A DNA stretch of 64,000 nt from Oscarella lobularis (taxonomy: Eukaryota; Porifera; Homoscleromorpha; Homosclerophorida; Oscarellidae). A program made the translations under genes and the position numbers. Position 1 is the first letter of the stretch, and each line of letters begins with the position of its first letter. Location of the stretch: NCBI RefSeq assembly GCF_947507565.1, contig NC_089184.1, positions 1,178,001-1,242,000 of the forward strand, given 5' to 3'. Positions 1 to 13,980 of the stretch are shown piece after piece. Below the pieces are notes generated by a model. It had not been told where the DNA came from. It was given only the letters and a program-made list of their open reading frames with translations, and did not search any database.

Positions 1-2195
1 TATTGAGTACGTTCAACAGAAAACATATTGAGTACGTTCAACAGAAAACATAATGAGTACCTTCAACAGAAAACAGAAAACATATTGAGTACCTACAACA
101 GAAAACAGAAAACATATTGAGTACGTTCAACAGAAAACATATTGAATACGTTTAACAGAAAACATAATGAGTACCTTCAACAGAAAACATATTGAGTACC
201 TTCAACAGAAAACGTAATGAGTACCTTCAACAGAAAACATATTGACTACCTTCAACAGAAAACATATTGAGTACGTTTAACAGAAAACATAATGAGTACA
301 TTCAACAGAAAACATTGAGTACCTTCAACAGAAAACGTAATGGGTACCTTCAACAGAAAACAGAAAACATATTGAGTACGTTTAACAGAAAACATAATGA
401 GTACCTTCAAGAGAAAACATAATGAGTACCTTCAACAGAAAACATATTGAGTACCTTCAACAGAAAACGTAATGAGTACCTTTAACAGAAAACGTATTGA
501 GTACCTACAACAGAAAACATATTGAGTATCTTCAACAGAAAACATATTGTGTACCTTCAACAGAAAACAGAAAACATATTGAATACGTTCAACAGAAAAC
601 ATATTGAATACGTTTAACAGAAAACATAATGAGTACCTTCAACAGAAAACATATTGAGTACTTTCAACAGAAAAGAGAAAACATATTGAGTACAGTACCT
701 TCAGCGGAAAAATATTGAGTACCTTCAACAGAAAGCATATTGAGTACCTTCAACAGAAAACAGAAACCATATTGAGTACCTACAACAGAAGACAGAAAAC
801 ATATTGAGTACGTTCAACAGAAAACATATTGAGTGCCTTCAACAGAAAACTAGTTGAGTACGTTCAACAGAAAACAGAAAACATGTTGAGTACGTTTAAC
901 AGAAAACATAATGAGTACCTTCAACAGAAAACATAATGAGTACCTTCAACAGAAAATGTATTGAGTACCTTCAACAGAAAACGTAATGAGTACCTTCAAC
1001 AGAAAACAGAAAACATGTTGAGTACGTTTAACAGAAAACATAATTAGTACCTTCAACAGAAAACATAATGAGTACCTTCAACAGAAAATGTATTGAGTAC
1101 CTTCAACAGAAAACGTAATGAGTACCTTCAACAGAAAACAGAAAACATATTGAGTACCTTCAACAGAAATCATATTGAGTACCTTCAACAGAAAACAGAA
1201 AACATATTGAGTACAGTACCTTCAACAGAAAAATTTTGAGTACCTTCAACAGAAAACATATTGAGTACCTTCAACAGAAAACAGAAAACATATTGAGTAC
1301 AGTACCTTCAACAGAAAACATATTGAGTACGTTCAACAGAAAACATATTGAGTACGTTCAACAGAAAACATAATGAGTACCTTCAACAGAAAACAGAAAA
1401 CATATTGAGTACCTACAACAGAAAACAGAAAACATATTGAGTACGTTCAACAGAAAACATATTGAATACGTTTAACAGAAAACATAATGAGTACCTTCAA
1501 CAGAAAACATATTGAGTACCTTCAACAGAAAACGTAATGAGTACCTTCAACAGAAAACATATTGACTACCTTCAACAGAAAACATATTGAGTACGTTTAA
1601 CAGAAAACATAATGAGTACCTTCAACAGAAAACATTGAGTACCTTCAACAGAAAACGTAATGGGTACCTTCAACAGAAAACAGAAAACATATTGAGTACG
1701 TTTAACAGAAAACATAATGAGTACCTTCAAGAGAAAACATAATGAGTACCTTCAACAGAAAACATATTGAGTACCTTCAACAGAAAACGTAATGAGTACC
1801 TTTAACAGAAAACGTATTGAGTACCTACAACAGAAAACATATTGAGTATCTTCAACAGAAAACATATTGTGTACCTTCAACAGAAAACAGAAAACATATT
1901 GAATACGTTCAACAGAAAACATATTGAATACGTTTAACAGAAAACATAATGAGTACCTTCAACAGAAAACATATTGAGTACTTTCAACAGAAAAGAGAAA
2001 ACATATTGAGTACAGTACCTTCAACGGAAAAATATTGAGTACCTTCAACAGAAAGCATATTGAGTACCTTCAACAGAAAACAGAAACCATATTGAGTACC
2101 TACAACAGAAGACAGAAAACATATTGAGTACGTTCAACAGAAAACATATTGAGTGCCTTCAACAGAAAACTAGTTGAGTACGTTCAACAGAAAAC
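1..2195. repeat. Higher-order duplication, 1320-bp offset
   Basis: Positions 1 to about 875 recur nearly base for base at 1321 to about 2195, including rare variants such as the TAGTTGAG unit at 851 and 2171 and the GAGAAAACATAATG unit near 410 and 1730. Shared private mutations show duplication of a block of many units, not independent 25-bp turnover. Confidence 0.9.
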
Positions 2196-3443
2196 ATATT
2201 GAGTACGTTCAACAGAAAACATAATGAGTACCTTCAACAGAAAACATATTGAGTACCTTCAACAGAAAACGTAATGAGTACCTTCAACAGAAAACGTATT
2301 GAGTACATACAACAGAAAACATATTGAGTATCTTAAACAGAAAACATATTGAGTACCTTCAACAGAAAACGGAAAACATATTGAATACGTTGAACAGAAA
2401 ACATATTGAATACGTTCAACAGAAAACATATTGAATACGTTTAACAGAAAACATAATGAGTACCTTCAACAGAAAACATATTGAGTACCTTCAACAGAAA
2501 ACGTAATGAGTACCTTCAACAGAAAACGTAATGAGTACCTTCAACAAAAAACGTATTGAGTACCTACAACAGAAAACAGAAAACATATTGAGTACGTTCA
2601 ACAGAAAACGTAATGAGTACCTTTAACAGAAAACGTATTGAGTACCTACAACAGAAAACATATTGAGTATCTTCAACAGAAAACATATTGTGTACCTTCA
2701 ACAGAAAACAGAAAACATATTGAATACGTTCAACAGAAAACATATTGAATACGTTTAACAGAAAACATAATGAGTACCTTCAACAGAAAACATATTGAGT
2801 ACTTTCAACAGAAAAGAGAAAACATATTGAGTACAGTACCTTCAACGGAAAAATATTGAGTACCTTCAACAGAAAGCATATTGAGTACCTTCAACAGAAA
2901 ACAGAAACCATATTGAGTACCTACAACAGAAGACAGAAAACATATTGAGTACGTTCAACAGAAAACATATTGAGTGCCTTCAACAGAAAACTAGTTGAGT
3001 ACGTTCAACAGAAAACATATTGAGTACGTTCAACAGAAAACATAATGAGTACCTTCAACAGAAAACATATTGAGTACCTTCAACAGAAAACGTAATGAGT
3101 ACCTTCAACAGAAAACGTATTGAGTACATACAACAGAAAACATATTGAGTATCTTAAACAGAAAACATATTGAGTACCTTCAACAGAAAACGGAAAACAT
3201 ATTGAATACGTTGAACAGAAAACATATTGAATACGTTCAACAGAAAACATATTGAATACGTTTAACAGAAAACATAATGAGTACCTTCAACAGAAAACAT
3301 ATTGAGTACCTTCAACAGAAAACGTAATGAGTACCTTCAACAGAAAACGTAATGAGTACCTTCAACAAAAAACGTATTGAGTACCTACAACAGAAAACAG
3401 AAAACATATTGAGTACGTTCAACAGAAAACGTAATGAGTACCT
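1801..3443. repeat. Tandem duplication of an 821-bp satellite block
   Basis: The block from about 1801 to 2622 is followed directly by a second copy at about 2622 to 3443. Diagnostic variants line up at an offset of 821: ACTTTCAACAGAAAAGAG at 1980 and 2801, TAGTTGAG at 2171 and 2992, and CAACAAAAAACG near 2542 and 3363. The copies abut, as expected from unequal crossover or slippage. Confidence 0.85.
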
Positions 3444-6400
3444 TCAACAGAAAACGTAATGAGTACCTTCAACAAAAAACGTATTGAGTACCTACAACAG
3501 AAAACAGAAAACATATTGAGTACGTTCAACAGAAAACATAATGAGTACCTTCAACAGAAAACATAATGAGTATCTTCAACAGAAAACATATTGAGTACCT
3601 TCAACAGAAAACAGAAAACGTAATGAGTACCTTCAACAGAAAACAGAAAACATATTGAGTACGTTTAACAGAAAACATAATGAGTACCTTCAACAGAAAA
3701 CATAATGAGTACCTTCAACAGAAAACATATTGAGTACCTTCAACAGAAAACGTAATGAGTACCTTCAACAGAAAACGTATTGAGTACATACAACAGAAAA
3801 CATATTGAGTATCTTCAACAGAAAACATATTGAGTACCTTCAACAGAAAACAGAAAACATATTGAATACGTTCAACAGAAAACATATTGAATACGTTCAA
3901 CAGAAAACATATTGAATACGTTTAACAGAAAACATAATGAGTACCTTCAACAGAAAACGTATTGAGTACCTTCAACAGAAAACGTAATGAGTACCTTCAA
4001 CAGAAAACGTAATGAGTACCTTCAACAAAAAACGTATTGAGTACCTACAACAGAAAACAGAAAACATATTGAGTACGTTCAACAGAAAACATATTGAATA
4101 CGTTCAGCAGAAAACATATTGAGTACCTTCAACAGAAAACGTAATGAGTACCTTCAACAGAAAACGTATTGAGTACCTACAACAGAAAACAGAAAACATA
4201 TTGAGTACGTTCAACAGAAAACATATTGAATACGTTCAACAGAAAACAAATTGAGTACCTTCAACAGAAAACGTAATGAGTACCTTCAACAGAAAACGTA
4301 TTGAGTACCTACAACAGAAAACAGAAAACATATTGAGTACGTTCAACAGAAAACATATTGAGTACCTTCAACAGAAAACATATTGAGTACCTTCAACAGA
4401 AAACAGAAAACATATTGAGTACAGTACCTTCAACAGAAAAATATTGAGTACCTTCAACAGAAAACATATTGAGTACCTTCAACAGAAAACAGAAACATAT
4501 TGAGTACAGTACCTTCAACAGAATAATATTGAGTACCTTCAACAGAAAACATATTGAGTACGTTCAACAGAAAACATATTGAGTACGTTCAACAGAAAAC
4601 ATAATTAGTACCTTCAACAGAAAACAGAAAACATATTGAGTACCTACAACAGAAAACAGAAAACATATTGAGTACGTTCAACAGAAAACATATTGAATAC
4701 GTTTAACAGAAAACATAATGAGTACCTTCAACAGAAAACATATTGAGTACCTTCAACAGAAAACGTAATGAGTACCTTCAACAGAAAACATATTGAGTAC
4801 CTTCAACAGAAAACAGAAAACATGTTGAGTACGTTTAACAGAAAACATAATGAGTACCTTCAACAGAAAACATATTGAGTACGTTCAACAGAAAACAGAA
4901 AACAGATTGAGTCCTACAACAGAAAACAGAAAACATTGATTACCTACAACAGAAAAAGAAAACAGATTGAGTACACTGTACCTACAACAGAAAACAGATT
5001 GAGTACTTTCAACAGAAAACATAATGAGTACCTTCAACCGAAAACATATTGAGTACCTTCAACAGAAAACAGAAAACATATTGAGTACAGTACCTTCAAC
5101 GGAAAAATATTGAGTACCTTCAACAGAAAACATATTGAGTACCTTCAACAGAAAACAGAAAACATATTGAGTACCTACAACAGAAAACAGAAAACATATT
5201 GAGTACGTTCAACAGAAAACATATTGAATACGTTTAACAGAAAACATAATGAGTACCTTCAACAGAAAACATATTGAGTACGTTCAACAGAAAACATAAT
5301 GAGTACCTTCAACAGAAAACATATTGAGTACCTTCAACAGAAAACAGAAAACATGTTGAGTACGTTTAACAGAAAACATAATGAGTACCTTCAACAGAAA
5401 ACATATTGAGTACGTTCAACAGAAAACAGAAAACAGATTGAGACCTACAACACAAAACAGAAAACATTGATTACCTACAACAGAAAAAGAAAACAGATTG
5501 AGTACACTGTACCTACAACAGAAAACAGATTGAGTACTTTCAACAGAAAACATAATGAGTACCTTCAACAGAAAACATATTGAGTACCTTCAACAGAAAA
5601 CAGAAAACATATTGAGTACAGTACCTTCAACGGAAAAATATTGAGTACCTTCAACAGAAAACATATTGAGTACCTTCAACAGAAAACAGAAAACATATTG
5701 AGTACCTACAACAGAAAACAGAAAACATATTGAGTACGTTCAACAGAAAACATATTGAGTACCTTCAACAGAAAACATATTGAGTACGTTCAACAGAAAA
5801 CATAATGAGTACCTTCAACAGAAAACATAATGAGTATCTTCAACAGAAAACATATTGAGTACCTTCAACAGAAAACAGAAAACGTAATGAGTACCTTCAA
5901 CAGAAAACAGAAAACATATTGAGTACGTTTAACAGAAAACATATTGAGTACCTTCAACAGAAAACATATTGAGTACCTTCAACAGAAAACAGAAAACATA
6001 TTGAATACGTTCAACAGAAAACATGTTGAATACGTTTAACAGAAAACATAATGAGTACCTTCAACAGAAAACATAATGAGTACCTTGAACAGAAAACATA
6101 ATGAGTACCTTCAACAGAAAACGTAATGAGTACCTTCAACCGAAAACGTAATGAGTACCTTCAACAAAAAACGTATTGAGTACCTACAACAGAAAACAGA
6201 AAACATATTGAGTACGTTCAACAGAAAACATATTGAATACGTTCAACAGAAAACATATTGAGTACCTTCAACAGAAAACGTAATGAGTACCTTCAACAGA
6301 AAACGTATTGAGTATTTACAACAGAAAACAGAAAACATATTGAGTACGTTCAACAGAAAACATATTGAGTACCTTCAACAGAAAACGTAATGAGTACCTT

Positions 6401-9400
6401 CAACAGAAAACGTATTGAGTACCTACAACAGAAAACAGAAAACATATTGAGTACGTTCAACAGAAAACATATTGAGTACCTTCAACAGAAAACATATTGA
6501 GTACGTTCAACAGAAAACATATTGAGTACGTTCAACAGAAAACATAATGAGTACCTTCAACAGAAAACAGAAAACATATTGAGTACCTACAACAGAAAAC
6601 AGAAAACATATTGAGTACGTTCAACAGAAAACATATTGAATACGTTTAACAGAAAACATAATGAGTACCTTCAACAGAAAACATATTGAGTACCTTCAAC
6701 AGAAAACGTAATGAGTACCTTCAACAGAAAACATATTGAGTACCTTCAACAGAAAACAGAAAACATATTGAATACGTTCAACAGAAAACATGTTGAGTAC
6801 CTTCAACAGAAAACATATTGAGGACCTTCAACAGAAAACAGAAAACATATTGAGTACAGTACCTTCAACAGAAAAATATTGAGTACCTACAACAGAAAAC
6901 ATATTGAGTACCTTCAACAGAAAACAGAAAACATATTGAGTACAGTACCTTCAACAGAAAAATATTGAGTACCTTCAACAGAAAACATATTGAATACGTT
7001 TAACAGAAAACATAATGAGTACCTTCAACAGAAAACATAATGAGTACCTTCAACAGAAAACATAATGAGTACCTTCAACAGAAAACATATTGAGTACCTT
7101 GAACAGAAAACGTAATGAGTACCTTCAACAGAAAACGTAATGAGTACCTTCAACAAAAAACGTATTGAGTACCTACAACAGAAAACAGAAAACATATTGA
7201 GTACGTTCAACAGAAAACATATTGAATACGTTCAACAGAAAACATATTGAGTACCTTCAACAGAAAACGTAATGAGTACCTTCAACAGAAAACGTATTGA
7301 GTACCTACAACAGAAAACAGAAAAAATATTGAGTACGTTCAACAGAAAACATATTAAATACGTTCAACAGAAAACATATTGAGTACCTTCAACAGAAAAC
7401 GTAATGAGTACCTTCAACAGAAAACGTATTGAGTACCTACAACAGAAAACAGAAAACATATTGAGTACGTTCAACAGAAAACATATTGAGTACCTTCAAC
7501 AGAAAACATATTGAGTACCTTCAACAGAAAACAGAAAACATATTGAGTACAGTACCTTCAACAGAAAAATATTGAGTACCTTCAACAGAAAACATATTGA
7601 GTACCTTCAACAGAAAACAGAAAACGTATTGAGTACAGTACCTTCAACAGAAAAATATTGAGTACCTTCAACAGAAAACATATTGAGTACGTTTAACAGA
7701 AAACATAATGAGTACCTTCAACAGAAAACATTGAGTACCTTCAACAGAAAACGTAATGAGTACCTTCAACAGAAAACAGAAAACATGTTGAGTACGTTTA
7801 ACAGAAAACATAATGAGTACCTTCAACAGAAAACATAATGAGTACCTTCAACAGAAAATGTATTGAGTACCTTCAACAGAAAACGTAATGAGTACCTTCA
7901 ACAGAAAACAGAAAACATATTGAGTACCTTCAACAGAAATCATATTGAGTACCTTCAACAGAAAACAGAAAACATATTGAGTACAGTACCTTCAACAGAA
8001 AAATTTTGAGTACCTTCAACAGAAAACATATTGAGTACCTTCAACAGAAAACAGAAAACATATTGAGTACAGTACCTTCAACAGAAAACATATTGAGTAC
8101 GTTCAACAGAAAACATATTGAGTACGTTCAACAGAAAACATAATGAGTACCTTCAACAGAAAACAGAAAACATATTGAGTACCTACAACAGAAAACAGAA
8201 AACATATTGAGTACGTTCAACAGAAAACATATTGAATACGTTTAACAGAAAACATAATGAGTACCTTCAACAGAAAACATATTGAGTACCTTCAACAGAA
8301 AACATATTGAGTACGTTTAACAGAAAACATAATGAGTACCTTCAACAGAAAACATTGAGTACCTTCAACAGAAAACGTAATGGGTACCTTCAACAGAAAA
8401 CAGAAAACATATTGAGTACGTTTAACAGAAAACATAATGAGTACCTTCAAGAGAAAACATAATGAGTACCTTCAACAGAAAACATATTGAGTACCTTCAA
8501 CAGAAAACGTAATGAGTACCTTTAACAGAAAACGTATTGAGTACCTACAACAGAAAACATATTGAGTATCTTCAACAGAAAACATATTGTGTACCTTCAA
8601 CAGAAAACAGAAAACATATTGAATACGTTCAACAGAAAACATATTGAATACGTTTAACAGAAAACATAATGAGTACCTTCAACAGAAAACATATTGAGTA
8701 CTTTCAACAGAAAAGAGAAAACATATTGAGTACAGTACCTTCAACGGAAAAATATTGAGTACCTTCAACAGAAAACATATTGAGTACCTTCAACAGAAAA
8801 CAGAAACCATATTGAGTACCTACAACAGAAGACAGAAAACATATTGAGTACGTTCAACAGAAAACATATTGAGTACCTTCAACAGAAAACTAGTTGAGTA
8901 CGTTCAACAGAAAACATATTGAGTACGTTCAACAGAAAACATAATGAGTACCTTCAACAGAAAACATATTGAGTACCTTCAACAGAAAACGTAATGAGTA
9001 CCTTCAACAGAAAACGTATTGAGTACATACAACAGAAAACATATTTAGTATCTTAAACAGAAAACATATTGAGTACCTTCAACAGAAAACGGAAAACATA
9101 TTGAATACGTTGAACAGAAAACATATTGAATACGTTCAACAGAAAACATATTGAATACGTTTAACAGAAAACATAATGAGTACCTTCAACAGAAAACATA
9201 TTGAGTACCTTCAACAGAAAACGTAATGAGTACCTTCAACAGAAAACGTAATGAGTACCTTCAACAAAAAACGTATTGAGTACCTACAACAGAAAACAGA
9301 AAACATATTGAGTACGTTGAACAGAAAACGTAATGAGTACCTTCAACAGAAAACGTAATGAGTACCTTCAACAAAAAACGTATTGAGTACCTACAACAGA

Positions 9401-12400
9401 AAACAGAAAACATATTGAGTACGTTCAACAGAAAACATAATGAGTACCTTCAACAGAAAACATAATGAGTATCTTCAACAGAAAACATATTGAGTACCTT
9501 CAACAGAAAACGGAAAACGTAATGAGTACCTTCAACAGAAAACAGAAAACATATTGAGTACGTTTAACAGAAAACATAATGAGTACCTTCAACAGAAAAC
9601 ATAATGAGTACCTTCAACAGAAAACATATTGAGTACCTTCAACAGAAAACGTAATGAGTACCTTCAACAGAAAACGTATTGAGTACATACAACAGAAAAC
9701 ATATTGAGTATCTTCAACAGAAAACATATTGAGTACCTTCAACAGAAAACAGAAAACATATTGAATACGTTCAACAGAAAACATATTGAATACGTTCAAC
9801 AGAAAACATTTTGAATACGTTTAACAGAAAACATAATGAGTACCTTCAACAGAAAACGTATTGAGTACCTTCAACAGAAAACGTAATGAGTACCTTCAAC
9901 AGAAAACGTAATGAGTACCTTCAACAAAAAACGTATTGAGTACCTACAACAGAAAACAGAAAACATATTGAGTACGTTCAACAGAAAACATATTGAATAC
10001 GTTCAACAGAAAACATATTGAGTACCTTCAACAGAAAACGTAATGAGTACCTTCAACAGAAAACGTATTGAGTACCTACAACAGAAAACAGAAAACATAT
10101 TGAGTACGTTCAACAGAAAACATATTGAATACGTTCAACAGAAAACAAATTGAGTACCTTCAACAGAAAACGTAATGAGTACCTTCAACAGAAAACGTAT
10201 TGAGTACCTACAACAGAAAACAGAAAACATATTGAGTACGTTCAACAGAAAACATATTGAGTACCTTCAACAGAAAACATATTGAGTACCTTCAACAGAA
10301 AACAGAAAACATATTGAGTACAGTACCTTCAACAGAAAAATATTGAGTACCTTCAACAGAAAACATATTGAGTACCTTCAACAGAAAACAGAAACATATT
10401 GAGTACAGTACCTTCAACAGAATAATATTGAGTACCTTCAACAGAAAACATATTGAGTACGTTCAACAGAAAACATATTGAGTACGTTCAACAGAAAACA
10501 TAATTAGTACCTTCAACAGAAAACAGAAAACATATTGAGTACCTACAACAGAAAACAGAAAACATATTGAGTACGTTCAACAGAAAACATATTGAATACG
10601 TTTAACAGAAAACATAATGAGTACCTTCAACAGAAAACATATTGAGTACCTTCAACAGAAAACGTAATGAGTACCTTCAACAGAAAACATATTGAGTATC
10701 TTCAACAGAAAACAGAAAACATGTTGAGTACGTTTAACAGAAAACATAATGAGTACCTTCAACAGAAAACATATTGAGTACGTTCAACAGAAAACAGAAA
10801 ACAGATTGAGTCCTACAACAGAAAACAGAAAACATTGATTACCTACAACAGAAAAAGAAAACAGATTGAGTACACTGTACCTACAACAGAAAACAGATTG
10901 AGTACTTTCAACAGAAAACATAATGAGTACCTTCAACCGAAAACATATTGAGTACCTTCAACAGAAAACAGAAAACATATTGAGTACAGTACCTTCAACG
11001 GAAAAATATTGAGTACCTTCAACAGAAAACATATTGAGTACCTTCAACAGAAAACAGAAAACATATTGAGTACCTACAACAGAAAACAGAAAACATATTG
11101 AGTACGTTCAACAGAAAACATATTGAATACGTTTAACAGAAAACATAATGAGTACCTTCAACAGAAAACATATTGAGTACGTTCAACAGAAAACATAATG
11201 AGTACCTTCAACAGAAAACATATTGAGTACCTTCAACAGAAAACAGAAAACATGTTGAGTACGTTTAACAGAAGACATAATGAGTACCTTCAACAGAAAA
11301 CATATTGAGTACGTTCAACAGAAAACAGAAAACAGATTGAGACCTACAACACAAAACAGAAAACATTGATTACCTACAACAGAAAAAGAAAACAGATTGA
11401 GTACACTGTACCTACAACAGATAACAGATTGAGTACTTTCAACAGAAAACATAATGAGTACCTTCAACAGAAAACATATTGAGTACCTTCAACAGAAAAC
11501 AGAAAACATATTGAGTACAGTACCTTCAACGGAAAAATATTGAGTACCTTCAACAGAAAACATATTGAGTACCTTCAACAGAAAACAGAAAACATATTGA
11601 GTACCTACAACAGAAAACAGAAAACATATTGAGTACGTTCAACAGAAAACATATTGAGTACCTTCAACAGAAAACATATTGAGTACGTTCAACAGAAAAC
11701 ATAATGAGTACCTTCAACAGAAAACATAATGAGTATCTTCAACAGAAAACATATTGAGTACCTTCAACAGAAAACAGAAAACGTAATGAGTACCTTCAAC
11801 AGAAAACAGAAAACATATTGAGTACGTTTAACAGAAAACATATTGAGTACCTTCAACAGAAAACATATTGAGTACCTTCAACAGAAAACAGAAAACATAT
11901 TGAATACGTTCAACAGAAAACATGTTGAATACGTTTAACAGAAAACATAATGAGTACCTTCAACAGAAAACATAATGAGTACCTTCAACAGAAAACATAA
12001 TGAGTACCTTCAACAGAAAACGTAATGAGTACCTTCAACCGAAAACGTAATGAGTACCTTCAACAAAAAACGTATTGAGTACCTACAACAGAAAACAGAA
12101 AACATATTGAGTACGTTCAACAGAAAACATATTGAATACGTTCAACAGAAAACATATTGAGTACCTTCAACAGAAAACGTAATGAGTACCTTCAACAGAA
12201 AACGTATTGAGTATTTACAACAGAAAACAGAAAACATATTGAGTACGTTCAACAGAAAACATATTGAGTACCTTCAACAGAAAACGTAATGAGTACCTTC
12301 AACAGAAAACGTATTGAGTACCTACAACAGAAAACAGAAAACATATTGAGTACGTTCAACAGAAAACATATTGAGTACCTTCAACAGAAAACATATTGAG

Positions 12401-12694
12401 TACGTTCAACAGAAAACATATTGAGTACCTTCAACAGAAAACATAATGAGTACCTTCAACAGAAAACAGAAAACATATTGAGTACCTACAACAGAAAACA
12501 GAAAACATATTGAGTACGTTCAACAGAAAACATATTGAATACGTTTAACAGAAAACATAATGAGTACCTTCAACAGAAAACATATTGAGTACCTTCAACA
12601 GAAAACGTAATGAGTACCTTCAACAGAAAACATATTGAGTACCTTCAACAGAAAACAGAAAACATATTGAATACGTTCAACAGAAAACATGTTG
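2600..12694. repeat. About 4.2-kb satellite block duplicated at offset 5899
   Basis: About 2600-6795 matches about 8500-12694 at a constant offset of 5899. Checked anchors are 2641/8540, 3181/9080, 3421/9320, 3715/9614, 4980/10879, 6541/12440 and 6661/12560. The match dissolves just after 6795, where one copy reads TGTTGAGTAC and the other TGTTGAATAC. Only scattered single-base differences appear inside, so the duplication looks recent compared with divergence between adjacent 25-bp units. Confidence 0.88.
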
Positions 12695-13980
12695 AATACG
12701 TTTAACAGAAAACATAATGAGTACCTTCAACAGAAAACATAATGAGTACCTTCAACAGAAAACATAATGAGTACCTTCATCAGAAAACGTAATGAGTACC
12801 TTCAACCGAAAACGTAATGAGTACCTTCAACAAAAAACGTATTGAGTACCTACAACAGAAAACAGAAAACATATTGAGTACGTTCAACAGAAAACATATT
12901 GAATACGTTCAACAGAAAACATATTGAGTACCTTCAACAGAAAACGTAATGAGTACCTTCAACAGAAAACGTATTGAGTATTTACAACAGAAAACAGAAA
13001 ACATATTGAGTACGTTCAACAGAAAACATATTAAATACGTTCAACAGAAAACATATTGAGTACCTTCAACAGAAAACGTAATGAGTACCTTCAACAGAAA
13101 ACGTATTGAGTACCTACAACAGAAAACAGAAAACATATTGAGTACGTTCAACAGAAAACATATTGAGTACCTTCAACAGAAAACATATTGAGTACGTTCA
13201 ACAGAAAACATATTGAGTACGTTCAACAGAAAACATAATGAGTACCTTCAACAGAAAACAGAAAACATATTGAGTACCTACAACAGAAAACAGAAAACAT
13301 TGATTACCTACAACAGAAAAAGAAAACAGATTGAGTACTTTCAACAGAAAACATAATGAGTACCTTCAACAGAGAACATATTGAGTACCTTCAACAGAAA
13401 ACAGAAAACATATTGAGTACCTACAACAGAAAACAGAAAACATATTGAGTACGTTCAACAGAAAACATATTGAGTACCTTCAACAGAAAACATATTGAGT
13501 ACGTTCAACAGAAAACATATTGAGTACGTTCAACAGAAAACATAATGAGTACCTTCAACAGAAAACATAATGAGTATCTTCAACAGAAAACATATTGAGT
13601 ACCTTCAAGAGAAAACAGAAAACGTAATGAGTACCTTCAACAGAAAACAGAAAACATATTGAGTACGTTTAACAGAAAACATAATGAGTACCTTCAACAG
13701 AAAAAATAATGAGTACCTTCAACAGAAAACATATTGAGTACCTTCAACAGAAAACGTAATGAGTACCTTCAACAGAAAACAGAAAACATATTGAGTACGT
13801 TTAACAGAAAACATAATGAGTACCTTCAACAGAAAACATAATGAGTACCTTCAACAGAAAACATATTGAGTACCTTCAACAGAAAACGTAATGAGTACCT
13901 TCAACAGAAAACGTATTGAGTACCTACAACAGAAAACATATTGAGTACCTTCAACAAAAAACATATTGAGTACCTTCAAC

